Part shown: positions 11,386 through 22,272 of the stretch, piece by piece
Layout: each line of letters starts with the position of its first letter
How positions within the stretch are numbered: position 1 is the stretch's first letter
Origin: Arachis hypogaea
Lineage: Eukaryota; Streptophyta; Magnoliopsida; Fabales; Fabaceae
Length of the DNA: 64,000 nt
Assembly: GCF_003086295.3 (NCBI RefSeq)
Contig: NC_092052.1
Location: forward strand, 69,728,910 to 69,792,909
Reading direction: 5' to 3'
Translations under genes and position numbers: made by a program
Notes under the pieces: model-generated
Databases searched by the model: none
Told to the model about the DNA's origin: nothing
What the model saw: only the letters and a program-made list of their open reading frames with translations

Positions 11386-11579
11386 ATCGACTCCAGATAC
11401 ACCACCACATCGACTTGCGTCCATCACGGCCATATATGACCTAGTATCTTCAGTGGGCCCACATAGAGTTGTTTGGTTAGGGTGACCAACACTTGGTCGG
11501 TGGGGGGTTGTGCCAGATGACCTGCCATTTCACCACCCAAATGCTCCATAGCTACATCAACTAGAGGATGGTGACCTTC
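11386..11579 (+). pseudogene. PMD-like (plant mobile domain) gene remnant, piece 1
   Basis: Plus-strand frame with pieces such as WAHIELFG and QLEDGDL resembles the C-terminal end of plant mobile domain proteins, transposon-derived genes whose cellular copies act in silencing. It has internal stops (TAG where Trp is expected, another before GDQHLV). The frame is interrupted at 11579 by a solo LTR and resumes at 14765 with PEVRPHAGGGRGGG. The join across the insertion stays in frame, which is the main reason to call it one gene. The N-terminal part would lie left of element A, outside the window. Family assignment is tentative. Confidence 0.5.
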
Positions 11580-12640
11580 TGTAACACCTTACCACACAAA
11601 TTCTTATACTTAAGTCATAAAACTGAGGTGTCAAGGTATTACGACCTCTAAACGTAAAATAAAATATTATATATACTATAGTTAAAAGGAGGTTTATCTA
11701 GGAGCCTTGAAGAAAGTTATTGAACGAAAAACAAGCAGAACAGTGCAACACTCACAATCGGATAAGAGTATAAAGATAGATACGATTGAGCGGAAAAGAT
11801 TACATATATATATATATATATATAAGATCAGAGTTCCAAAAATGCAATTAACAAGCTCTAGGATCGGCCTTCGAAGAAAAGACCGACCAGAGTATACTTA
11901 TACATATATATATACACCCCAAAAGTAACCCAAAACAGAAAACTGACAACCTATTTCTCTGAGTCGACTTCTAAGAGGGACAAACATAAAATACAGGGTG
12001 GAGACTCTATATACATATATAAACATAAATAAAATACAACCCTAAGTCCCAAGAGTTCTTCACTTCCACAGAGTCTCCAGAATATGTAGTGTAGTGCTTC
12101 TCAACCTGCATCTGAAAAATAACAACACGTATGGAATGAGAATCGGAGGTTCTCAGTATGGTAGTGGTGCCCACATACATAATATATATGGTCCTAGGAA
12201 TGCCAGAGGCAATTCTAGAATGCCGACACTCAGATTATAATACTTAAAGGACTAAAACAGAAACCATGAATCAGGGTGGTTCTCCAAGGCTTTCTAAAGT
12301 TAACTAATTCCTTAAACCTAACTTAAACTTAACTAGAACCCTAAATCTCTTTGCCTTTCCTCTGTTCCTCCATCTTCGGTGAGATTACACAGACAAACAA
12401 ACAGACAATGGCAAACACAAGTAGATTACAGATACATCAGGTAGCAAATATAGCAAGTAAGCATAGATATTCAAATAGGCAAACCCAAGAAAATACAAAC
12501 CCAAACAAGTCACTCAAATGCATATGATGCCTGCATGTCCTATGGCTGATGAGTCTCATCTGTCGATTATCAAGCCAACCCGACACATCCGGTTGCTAAC
12601 CCGGACATATATCTCTAGGTTGCGCATCTCTAAGAGGATC

Positions 12641-12770
12641 ATAAATGAAGGAGTGTGCCTTTCCACATCGAAGGAGCGTGCCTTTCCACCTTTTCCTAGA
12701 GGATAAATGAAGGAGAGTGTCATTCCACATCGAAGGAGCATGCCTTTCCACCTTGCAACCAGAGAAGAAT
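12641..12770 (+). repeat. Short tandem repeat in the solo LTR, period about 62 bp
   Basis: ATAAATGAAGGAG recurs at 12641 and 12703, and within each unit GAAGGAG followed by TGCCTTTCCAC is repeated again. This makes open frames on both strands that should not be read as genes. Confidence 0.65.
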
Positions 12771-13134
12771 GTGGGGGAAACAATACAAAGGAGAGTGCCT
12801 TTTCCACCTTCTATCCTCAACTTGCCATTCGAATACATTTTCAAGTTAACGCGCAAGCGGGTTCACACCCAAACATTGCCATCTCGACCATTCCGACCAT
12901 ACCCAGTCATTGCCAGTCTCAATATTCACCCCTCAATTCAATCACACCTTCGCACTTTTCATTCTTAATTCCTCATTTTCCAAGCTTATTTCATCCCCAA
13001 GTTATCATCCGTTTCCTAGCTTCATCTTATTACTAGGCTTACTACCATAATCTAGGGTTAAAAGAATGAAAATAGAGATTTACAGGTTGAAACTTGAACT
13101 CTAAAACACAAATATTCATTTTTTCTAAAACAGG

Positions 13135-13350
13135 GGCCACGCGTACGCGTGGTACGCATGGGCGTGCACTTTGGCCCTTTTTAGCGTACGCAGCCCCCAT
13201 CATGCGTATGCGCGCACGCCAAACAGAAATGAATGGCCGCGTGTGATGATGTTCACGTACGCAAAACCCTCAGGTCACCTGTATGCGTAGGCGTACATTT
13301 TGGACCATTTTGCGTACGCATAGCCTTGTCAGCATATGCATGTACCCGGG
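13135..13350. repeat. CG-rich palindromic stretch in the solo LTR
   Basis: GCGTACGCGTGG, GCGTACGC and related self-complementary words are scattered here, similar in kind to the arrays in elements A and C but less regular. The pitch is not clear enough to state. Confidence 0.55.
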
Positions 13351-14764
13351 GCAGAAGCGACCCTTTGCGAATGAAGGGTATGAAAATCTGCAGAATTTTA
13401 GTTTCGAACCCCAAACTTCCGACGCGGATAACTTTTTCGTTTTAAAATATTTTTCATCCTTCTTCCAATGGTGTAAACTTCACGGACCCAATTTTCATCT
13501 GAAAGAAGTTTGAAACAATTTGGGCGTCCGAAAGCCGAGTTATGGCTCGCCGAAGTTCAACTAAAAACCAATTCTTTTCACAAAAACCTTCAATCTCTAT
13601 TTTCATTAAGTCACCATTCAAAATCAACTTACAATACTCAAATTCAACACCAACACATACAATATCACAGCAACATCACTCCACATCCTTCCACCACCCA
13701 GCAAACTTTAATTTTAAATGATTTTAGTACATGAGCTTCACAATTATCTATACAAATTCATTACTACCAACTTGTCAATCATCATCAAAGCATTATTTAA
13801 CATTCTATTTCCATACCCAATATCAAACAACAACCAACTCCCAACCTAGTTCACAATTATCATTAAGGCGCTATGCAATTTAACATACACATGCATTCAT
13901 TCTTATCCTATGGTCATCTATCCTAAGTTTTCACAAGACATTATATATTAAATATGAAAAACCTAAACCATACCTTGGCCTTTCCTCGTAACACCCAGAA
14001 CGTTACAATTAGCACCGTTCTGCAAAAACCCAAGCTTTCAAGGTCACAACAAACGAATCTCCAATTCCCTAAAAATCAACATCTAGTCTCTAACACCACC
14101 AATGTGCCCCAAAGCAACCCACAACTCAATCTAATACAAATAATCATAACTAAATCAACATAAACTTCACTTAAACACATATTTCACAAGGGTTTGGGAG
14201 TCCTCACCTTACCAATGGAGATTTGGGTTAATACCCAGCAAGTCTATAAAGCTAATTTGATCTTAAACACCAAAATCACATAATCTCTCAAAAATCAAAA
14301 CCTAAATTCGTGAGAAATGGGGAAACAGAAAACTGGGCACACAATATCAAATTCCTTACCAAATATTTGGGTGGATCTCATAGAGAATTTTAAGACAAAC
14401 GCGTGGCTATTAACGGCTCGTCAATTAGAGTTATGGATTGAAAGTTATGGAGGATTGAAGAATGAAATTGAAATTGGAACCCCAATTCTCACCTCTCTTC
14501 CATTTCAGTGTGTTTATGATGAATGGGAAAGGAAGGAGGCTGAGTTGGGTTATTTATGTGTTGGGCCATGGGTCCGTTTGGGTCCGGTCTAATCGGTTTG
14601 GCCCGACAGCCCAATTTCGGGTCAAATTCTTTAAAATTAGTGTCAAAATTCTTATTTTAATTAGCTCTACATCATTAAATCATAAAATTCTATTTTCTAA
14701 TTTATTTGATTAATAATTAATTTATTAACTAATTATTCACTAATTACTCGGGGTTTACACTTTC

Positions 14765-14941
14765 CAGAGGTGCGGCCTCATGCTGGGGGAGGGAGAGGTG
14801 GTGGACGGGGGGAAAGGTAGAGGTAGAAGGAGATGCGGTGGATGGAGAGGTAGGAAGGGGGATCCGAAGATTGCCCGCAACAGAGATTCCGTCAGCCCGC
14901 CATCGCATGTGGCAGAGGATGTTGGATACACGGTTGGAGAT
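14765..14941 (+). pseudogene. PMD-like gene remnant, piece 2
   Basis: Continues the frame of 11386-11579 directly with PEVRPHA and a Gly/Arg-rich tail (GGGRGGGRGG), a low-complexity end common in PMD-type proteins. At least one frameshift falls in the Gly/Arg region. It ends at the 5' LTR of element C, and the frame resumes at 31104 after the element is removed (VGD then LSGPFPG). Confidence 0.5.
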
Positions 14942-15380
14942 TGATGAATCCATATTTTACAATATATTTTGGTTTGATTTGAGTGAATTTCATCACATAA
15001 ACCCACATTTATTCACCTAAATAGCATGCTTATGAGATTTCTTCCTAAATTGTGCTTAAAAGTGAAAACATGCTCTCTTGTGCTTAATTTTAATCAATTC
15101 TATTCACTTTAATCCCATTTGGTGCCTTGATGTATTTGTTAAGTGATTTCAGGTTTTCAAGGCAAGCATGGGTTGGATAAGTGAGGAGAAGAGCATGCAA
15201 AAAGGGAAGAAACCATGAAGAAATGAGATTTGGAAAGTTGCCAGCCCTGACCTCTCGGTACTAAATTGATCATAACTTGAGCTACAGAGGTCCAAATGAG
15301 GCGGTTCTAGCGGCATTGGAAAGCTAACATCCGGGGCATCAATTTGATATATAAGTTGCTATAGTGGACATAAGTCTACC

Positions 15381-15461
15381 TATGCGGACGCACATAACTT
15401 GTGTGTACGCACAGGTCAGAAAACAGCAAGTGTGCGGACGCACACATCTGTGCGTCCGCAC
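15381..15461. repeat. Paired CG palindromes in element C U3
   Basis: Two pairs, 15381/15399 and 15431/15449, of the type TGTGCGGACGCAC then TGTGCGTCCGCAC. Members of a pair are 18 bp apart and the pairs are 50 bp apart, as in LTR A. The 3' LTR copy (20078-20160) differs almost only by CG to TG or CA changes. Confidence 0.85.
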
Positions 15462-15547
15462 AGGTCGCTGCACGTGAGCTCATTAATGCAAATCGCTGGG
15501 GGCAAATTCTGGGCCTCCAAAACCCAATCCAACTTATTTTCTGAAGC

Positions 15548-15555
15548 TATTTAAG
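15548..15555 (+). promoter_or_regulatory. TATA-like box, element C 5' LTR
   Basis: TATTTAAG lies about 90 bp downstream of the palindrome pairs and about 70 bp upstream of the R-region hairpin. The 3' LTR has the same word near 20244. The transcription start is inferred, not visible. Confidence 0.55.
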
Positions 15556-15621
15556 GCCAAAGTGAAGAGGAATGAGGGGGGGGGGCAATTAGCTTTAGCT
15601 TTTGTTATGTTTTCTCTTAGT

Positions 15622-15656
15622 TTCTAGAGAGAGAAGCTCCCCCCTCTCTCTAGAAT
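15622..15656 (+). promoter_or_regulatory. R-region hairpin, element C
   Basis: TTCTAGAGAGAG pairs with CTCTCTCTAGAA across a short pyrimidine-rich loop. Equivalent inverted repeats stand at 20316-20349, 34013-34046 (minus), 41632-41665 and 62089-62119. It would form near the 5' end of the element RNA. Its role is unknown. Confidence 0.6.
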
Positions 15657-16928
15657 TAGGGTTTCTTAGTTTATTTTCTTGTAATTTCTATGTTTAATTA
15701 TTGTTTCTATTTACTTTTCCTTGTCATTTATTGTTATTGCTTCTTTATTCTTCTTCATTTCTCTTGTTATTTCCTTTATTTTGTCATTTTTATGCTTATG
15801 GATACTCTTTGTTATTTTAATTCCAATTAATGCAAATTTATGTTTTCATGTCATTTATTACTTTCTTTAGTTGTTATCTATACTTTTCTTGCTTTTGGTA
15901 GTTAGACTTTATTTTTAATGTATTTTAATATTATTTTATTCTCATGCACACCAAGTGTTTGACAAAATGCTTGGCTTAGTTTCTACTTAGTTTTTCTTCA
16001 CTCTTGGCTTGAAATTGTTGACTTTGGTGATCCTTGAGTCATTGATGTCAATTCTTGTTTGATACATTAGAGTAGTTAGTTGATTTGGTCTCCATTCACT
16101 CTATGTGACCCCTAGTGTTGACATAGGACTTATGGATTGAAATTAACTATGCCTATTTGACTTATCTTTGATGTAAGGTTGACTAAGTAGGATTAACTCT
16201 TCATAATCATCATATGTTTATTGTCAATGTCTAGGATAGGTAACCTTAGCTCTTAATTGCTTGCCAAGATGTTTCTTGCATTTTAAGTTTCCTTTACTTA
16301 CATTTAAATTGCTTTGACTTTTATTGCGTTGACTTTTATTTGCTTTGATGTTTAATTTCTTGCATGTTTAATTTTCATAATCTTGGTTGAGAAATTGGAT
16401 GTTTGGGTGGAATGGAGTTGTGGATGTCCATTCCGCATTGTGTGAGAATGGTTAATTGATTTGGTTTCCATTGACGCTAGTCTTTCACTAAGTAATTAGT
16501 AAGTTGACTAGGACTTATGGATTGAGATCAATTACACATTTTGACTAATTCTCAAGGAGGATTGACTAGTTTGTATTGCTTCCACACAATTGCCATGTTT
16601 GTGGTCCACAACTAGGATAGGAAGCCTAAATTACTCAATTCTTGCCAAGAGTTGCCATTTACATTCCTTGTATGTTCAATTTACTTTCTTGCTATTTACG
16701 CTTATTGCTCTCTTGCTTGCTTTCAATCCCCATTTCCCCATAGCCAATAATTGTGTACTTCATTGCAACTCATAGGGAAGACGACCCGAGATTTAATTAC
16801 TCTCGGTTACTTTGTTTTGAATTTATTATTTGATAGTGAGAACTCATTGTTGGTTTGGACTATGCTACCGACGACTTGATGCTTGTTTTTATTGATTCCA
16901 AACTGACATAAATTCTCGTTGTCAAATT

Positions 16929-16946
16929 TGGCGCCGTTGCCGGGGA
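16929..16946 (+). other. Primer binding site, element C
   Basis: TGGCGCCGTTGCCGGGGA, 4 nt after the LTR end. This is the tRNA-Asp-type site described for Athila and Tat elements and is the best-preserved copy in the window. Confidence 0.85.
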
Positions 16947-17364
16947 GTTGCAATGGTGTTGTTGTTGGCTATTGTATATATGTGAATATTGTAAATAGCT
17001 TGCTTTTTGGTTGTCTTTGTTGATGGTTAGTATTGGGATCTTAGAGGACATTGGACATTCAAGCAATTGGTGGGGAAGTCAAGCACAAGCCACCATAGCA
17101 AAGGGCTATCCCAATTGTCTAACTTAAAGACATTAAATAAAAGTGTTTGATAACATTGTTCCTTCTCTTCTCTTTTTGTATATATTTTGACTTATTTGCT
17201 TTTTGTTATGTTTGGGTAGCTTAGGATTAGTTTAATTTTGAGATTTGTATGTTAATTTTGGTTTGGATCATGAATTTATGGGTTCTTGCATGTTTTGGTG
17301 TTTAGTTTTGATTGAACTAAGGCTTGGTACCTTAGAATTTTGAAGAAATATTTTTGCAAAACAG

Positions 17365-17880
17365 GGCATTTGTGCGTACGCACGTACCTGTGCGTGTGCA
17401 CAGAACTTCTATTTTCTGCGACCTGTGCGTGCGCACTGACCTGTGCGCACGCACATGTATCATTTTGCCCTCTGCTCACAGTGCCAGCATGCCTTGTGCA
17501 CGCGCATTCCCCTATTTTCTGCGACCTGTGTGTGCACACGTACCTGTGCGCACGCACACATGCTCTTTCTCGCACTCTTTGTGCGGACGCACAGACGTGT
17601 GCGTCCGCACGCCAACTTGCAACCACTCTGGTGAGAGCGTTGGCACAGCCTGTGCGTGTGAACCCATGCCCCTTATGCTCTTGTGCGCGCGCACGGACCT
17701 GTGTGCGCGCGCACACATGATCCCTCCAAAAAAAAAAGAAAAAAAAGAAGAGTCTTTTGTGCATGCGCACAGGCTTTTGCGCACGCACAATCCTTATTTC
17801 CCCTTCTGTTCGCAGCGCTCGCACCATGCTGTGCGCTCGCACACCCTCCCTTATTTCACCTTGTATGCGTACGCACACAT
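17365..17880. repeat. CG-rich paired palindrome array, element C spacer
   Basis: Pairs of TGTGCGNNCGCAC-type words: starts at 17371/17390, 17424/17442, 17527/17545, 17580/17598 and 17682/17702, so 18-20 bp within a pair. The array occupies the same place relative to the following pyrimidine tract as the array in element A. Confidence 0.85.
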
Positions 17881-19602
17881 ACACTCCTGTTTTCTCCCAT
17901 TTTACTTCTTTTCTCCACCTTTCTCTACTTCTTCTTTTCTTCTCTCTTCCACTATTCTCTTCTCTTTCCTTTTCCCTCTTTTCTATTTACTCTAGTTGCT
18001 TTCCATTGCATTTTATTTTTATTCTAGTTATTATATTTGTTTTAGTTTAATTTTTTTCGATTAAATAAATTGCAAGTGTTGATTGATTATTGGGTTGCTT
18101 CTTGCTTAAGTTTTGGTTTAATTGTTGATGAATATGGGCACTATGTCTCAAGTCTCTGTTTGATTGCCTAATTGAATTGTGAGTTTGATTCATATGTTGT
18201 CATGACCATATGCATTAGACTTTATCCTTGTTTGGCATATTGAATTGTGCACTTTTACTTTAGTGAATTGAGTTGAGCTACTTAGTCATCATGGTTCTTA
18301 AGTGAATATAATCACATAACAAGGTATTTGTTCCTTGTTAATGCTTTGCATTTTTTTAGTTGACTTGACTTGATCCTTATCAAGACTTGTCACTTTTTGT
18401 AACAAGTACCTTATACATGTGATTATATCCTTATTCCTAAGGGTGAATAAGTAGTTGCTTTTCATCATTGAATTGGTTATGGTTGATTGTGCTAATTTTT
18501 ATTCACTTTGCGCTTCCACTTGCACAATTTCAATAACCAATGTCTTATATACTCAATTCACTTTAGTTGTAGTTACCTAGGTTGTTTGTGCCTTAAATTT
18601 TGCTTATTTATTACTTGCAACTTAGGACTACTTAATTGAGGAACATGTTATTTCCTTTGCTTTTGTGGTTATTGTTTGACCTGATCAATGTGTTGTGCTC
18701 TAAATTGTACGCACATTTAGAATACACGCATTGCATTTTATCATACCACATATCTTACTTTTCCTCAATTGTTGTTTATTTGTATACAAAGCAACCCGGA
18801 GCCCCCGGAGCCCACCCGCTGAAGGTGGAGCCTCAAAGCCCTTCATCCCTCGGATTGTGTGCATGCACGGAGGACCGTGCATTATTTAAGTGTGGGGGAG
18901 GATCGCTAACTTCAAGGGGGTAAAATTTCTTTCCTTAGACACTTTGCAATACTCTTTTTGTTCTTTTTCTTCAATTTTTGCAATTTTTGTTCTTATTTGC
19001 ACTTTTTTTGGTTTATTTGTATATATCTCTTTAATGCTTATAGTTATATGATAGTAAATACTTGTATATATCTCTTTAATGCTTGAGCTAATCAAAGATC
19101 CAATCTAATAGCCCACTTAACCATATCAATCCTACCCTTACCTAAGCCCCATTACAACCCACAAAAGTCCTCATGATATTTGCGTTCATTCTTCAAATAT
19201 TAGTTGATTGTTAGACGACTTGCAAATCTTTGAGAAACATGATTAAAGGAGGAATCGAGTGATTAACCCTAAACACTTTTGAGTGATTAGAGTGTAAACA
19301 CATCCGGTGAAGGTTTCAATTGCTCAATTCTATGTTTCCATTGCTTATTTTGTATCTTCTTGCAAGTTGTTGAACTTAATTTTGAAAATTTCAAATCAAA
19401 TCTTTGGACATTGATTATATTGCTATATTTTCTTGTCTTGGCCCTAAAGTTCTACTATGTATTGATTGAGATTCTTTTGTTTGTTTTTGCCAAACTCAAT
19501 AGGAATCATAGTGTAGATATATAGATAGCATTTAGTATAGTTACATGCATGTAAGTAGTTGCATTAATAATTACCCCTTCATTCATCTCCTATGGTTGGT
19601 TT

Positions 19603-19618
19603 AGCATGAGAACATGCT
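19603..19618 (+). promoter_or_regulatory. Tetraloop hairpin before the 3' LTR of element C
   Basis: AGCATG pairs with CATGCT around loop AGAA, ending 20 nt before the LTR and followed by TGGTTTAAGTGCGAGAGAAT. Element A has the same stem with loop AGGA at 10-25. The purine-rich GCGAGAGAA may serve as the polypurine tract. Confidence 0.6.
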
Positions 19619-19638
19619 TGGTTTAAGTGCGAGAGAAT

Positions 19639-20602
19639 TGATGAATCCATATTTTACGATATATTTTGGTTTGATTTGAGTGGATTCCATCACATAAACC
19701 CACATTTATTCACCTAAATAGCATGCTTATGAGATTTCTTCCTAAATTGTGCTTAAAAGTGAAAACATGCTCTCTAGTGCTTAATTTTAATCAATTCTAT
19801 TCACTTTAATCCCATTTGGTGCCTTGATGTATTTGTTAAGGGATTTTAGGTTTCCAAGGCAAGCATGGGTTGGATAAGTGAGGAGAAGAGCATGCAAAAA
19901 GAGAAGAAACCATGAAGAAATGAGATTTGGAAAGCTGCCAGCCCTGACCTCTCGGTACTAAATTGATTATAACTTGAGCTATAGAGGTCCAAATGAGGCG
20001 GTTCTAGCGGCATCGGAAAGCTAACATTTGGGGCTTCGATTTATATATAATTCACTATAGTGGATATAAGTCTACCTATGCAGACGCACACAACTTGTGC
20101 GTATGCACAGGTCAGAAAACAGCAAGTGTGTGGATGCACACATCTATGCGTTCGCACAGGTCCTTGCACGTGAGCTCATTAATGCAAATCGCTGGGGGCG
20201 AATTCTGGGCCTCCAAAATCCAATCCAACTCATTTTCTGAAGCTATTTAAGGCCGAAGTGAAGAGGAATGAAGGGGGGCAATTAGCTTTAGCTTTTGTTA
20301 TGTTTTCTCTTAGTTTCTAGAGAGAGAAGCTCCCCCCTCTCTCTAGAATTAGGGTTTCTTAGTTTATTTTCTTGTAATTTCTATGTTTAATTCTTCTTTC
20401 TATTTACTTTTTCTTGTCATTTATTATAATTTCTTCTTTATTCTTCTTCATTTCTCTTGTTATTACCTTTATTTTGTCATTTTTATGCTTATGGATACTC
20501 TTTGTTATTTTAATTTCAATTAATGCAAGTTTATGTTTTCATGTCATTTATTACTTTCTGTAGTTGTTATCTCTACTTTTCTTGCTTTTGGTAGTTAGAC
20601 TT
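19639..20602 (+). repeat. Element C 3' LTR, first part
   Basis: Same as 14942-15905 with scattered substitutions, many of them C to T or G to A in the palindromes. It is interrupted at 20602 by element D, with target duplication GACTT at 20598-20602. Confidence 0.9.
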
Positions 20603-22272
20603 TGGTGCACGAAATTGCGATCATCAACAATGGCGCCAACTACTTGGAGCTCTCAAACGTGAATCACACTTTGTCACAATTCTGCACAACTAACCAGCAA
20701 GTGCACTGGGTCGTCCAAGTAATAAACCTTACGTGAGTAAGGGCCGATCCCACGGAGATTGTCGGCTTGAAGCAAGCTATGGTCACCTTGTAAATCTCAG
20801 TCAGGCGGATTCAAATGGTTATAGAGTTATAATAATTAAAAGACAAATAAAACGTAAAATAAAGATAGAGATACTTATGTAACTCATTGGTAAGAATTTC
20901 AGATAAGCGTATAGAGATGCTTTTGTTCCTCCTGAACCTCTGCTTTCCTGCTGTCTTCATCCAATCCTTCATACTCCTTTCCATGGCAAGCTTTATGTTG
21001 GGAATCACCGTTGTCAATGGCTACATCCCGTCCTCTGTGTGAAAATGGTCCAATGCGCTATCACTGCATGGCTAATCATCTGTCGGTTCTCGATCATACT
21101 GGAATAGGATTTACTATCCTTTTGTCGTCTATCACTACGCCTAGCACTCATGAGTTTGAAGCTCGTCACAGCCATCCCTTCCCAGATCCTACTCGGAATA
21201 CCACAGACAAGGTTTAGACTTTCCGGATCTCGGGGAATGGTCGTCCATGGGTTCTAACTTATACCACGAAGATTCTAATATCTCAGACTCGGTCCCCTGT
21301 ATTAGATATCTAAGAGATATTCATTCTATCTCATCTTCATGTAGGACGAAAGTGGTTGTCTGGCACGCGTTCATAGGTGAGAATGGTGATGAGCGTCACA
21401 TAATCATCACATTCATCATGTTCTTGGGTGCGAATGAATATCTTAGAATAGGAATAAGCTTGAATTGAATAGAAAAAGAATAGTACTTTGCATTAATTCA
21501 TGAGGAACAACAGAGTTCCACACCTTAATCTATGGAGTGTAAAAACTCTACCGTTGAAAATACATAAGAACAAGGTCCAGGCATGGCCGAGAGGCCAGCC
21601 CCCAAAACATGATCAAAGGATCAAAAGATAATCCAAAGATGTAAATACAATAGTAAAAAGTCCTATTTATATTAAACTAGTTACTAGGGTTTACAGAAAT
21701 GAGTAATTTATGCAGAAATCCACTTTCAGGGCCCACTTGGTATGTGCTTGGGCTGAGCATTGAGCTTTACACGTGTAGAGGCTTCTCTTGGAGTTGAACG
21801 CCAGTTTGTAACCTGTTTCTGGCGTTTAACTCAACTTTGCAACCTGTTTCTAGCGTTTAGCTCCAGAATGTAGCATGAAACTGGCGTTGAATGCCAGTTT
21901 GCATCATCTAAACTCTGGCAACGTATGGACTATTATATATTGATGGAAATCCCTGGATGTCTACTTTCCAACACAATTGAGAGCGCGCTATTTGGAGTTC
22001 TGTAGCTCCAGAAAATCCACTTTGAGTGTAGGGAGGTCAGAATCCAACAGCATCTGCAGTCTTTCTTCAACCTCTGAATCTGATTTTTGCTCAAGTCCCT
22101 CAATTTTAGCCAGAAATTACCTGAAATCACAGAAAAATACACAAACTCATAGTAAAGTCCAGAAATGTGAATTTTATTTAAAAACTAATAAAAATATACT
22201 AAAAACTAACTAAATCATACTAAAAACTATGTAAAAACAATGCCAAAAAGCGTATAAATTATCCGCTCATCA
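20603..22272 (-). repeat. Element D 3' LTR (complete, 1670 bp)
   Basis: On the minus strand it starts TGATGAGCGGATAATTTATA and ends TTTCGTGCACCA. U3 carries four palindromes at 21787, 21819, 21850 and 21881, then a TATA box at 21662-21671 (TATAAATAGG on minus). The U5 side holds a block shared with E1, E2 and I around 21180-21240. Confidence 0.9.
21787..21897. repeat. 31-bp phased palindromes, element D 3' LTR
   Basis: Four 17-bp imperfect palindromes of the form CTGGCGTTNAACGCCAG start at about 21787, 21819, 21850 and 21881, a pitch of 31-32 bp. The 5' LTR has the same set at about 29630-29735. Confidence 0.88.

Larger units (their letters stand above)
11580..14759 (+). repeat. Solo LTR (3.18 kb), unclassified family
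   Basis: Begins TGTAACACCTTACC and ends GGGGTTTACA, flanked by CCTTC (11575-11579) and CTTTC (14760-14764), a 5-bp target duplication with one mismatch. Removing it plus one duplication restores the PMD-like frame. Inside are a TA run (about 11804-11823), a roughly 62-bp tandem repeat near 12641-12770, CG-rich palindromes (13135-13350) and AT-rich DNA. No gag or pol and no second LTR copy was seen. Orientation is by the TG...CA ends only and could be either strand. The short open frames inside are not credible genes. Confidence 0.72.
14942..16924 (+). repeat. Element C 5' LTR
   Basis: Starts TGATGAATCCATATTTTAC and ends TTCTCGTTGTCA, directly before the primer site. U3 holds two pairs of CG palindromes (15381-15461), followed by a TATA-like TATTTAAG at 15548-15555. 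About 70 bp further is a strong hairpin (15622-15656) in the likely R region. The other copy is the split 3' LTR. Confidence 0.9.
16947..19638 (+). other. Element C interior without coding capacity
   Basis: No gag, protease, RT or integrase motif in any frame. In order: a leader, the palindrome array (17365-17880), a C/T-rich tract (17885-18000), AT-rich sequence, AAGTGTGGGGGAGG (around 18890), a 3' untranslated stretch and the hairpin at 19603-19618. Open frames over 17276-17995 on both strands come from the palindromic repeats, which lack stop codons in every frame, and are not genes. Confidence 0.8.

Noticed and set aside
12500..12860. Opposed 62-109 codon frames in the solo LTR
   Set aside because: Caused by the 62-bp tandem repeat. 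They lie in an LTR, with no domain.
17276..17995. Long overlapping open frames on both strands (up to 213 codons), Cys/His/Arg-rich
   Set aside because: They arise because TGTGCGTGCGCAC-type repeats contain no stop codon in any frame. There is no start context, no domain and no conservation with the array in A.
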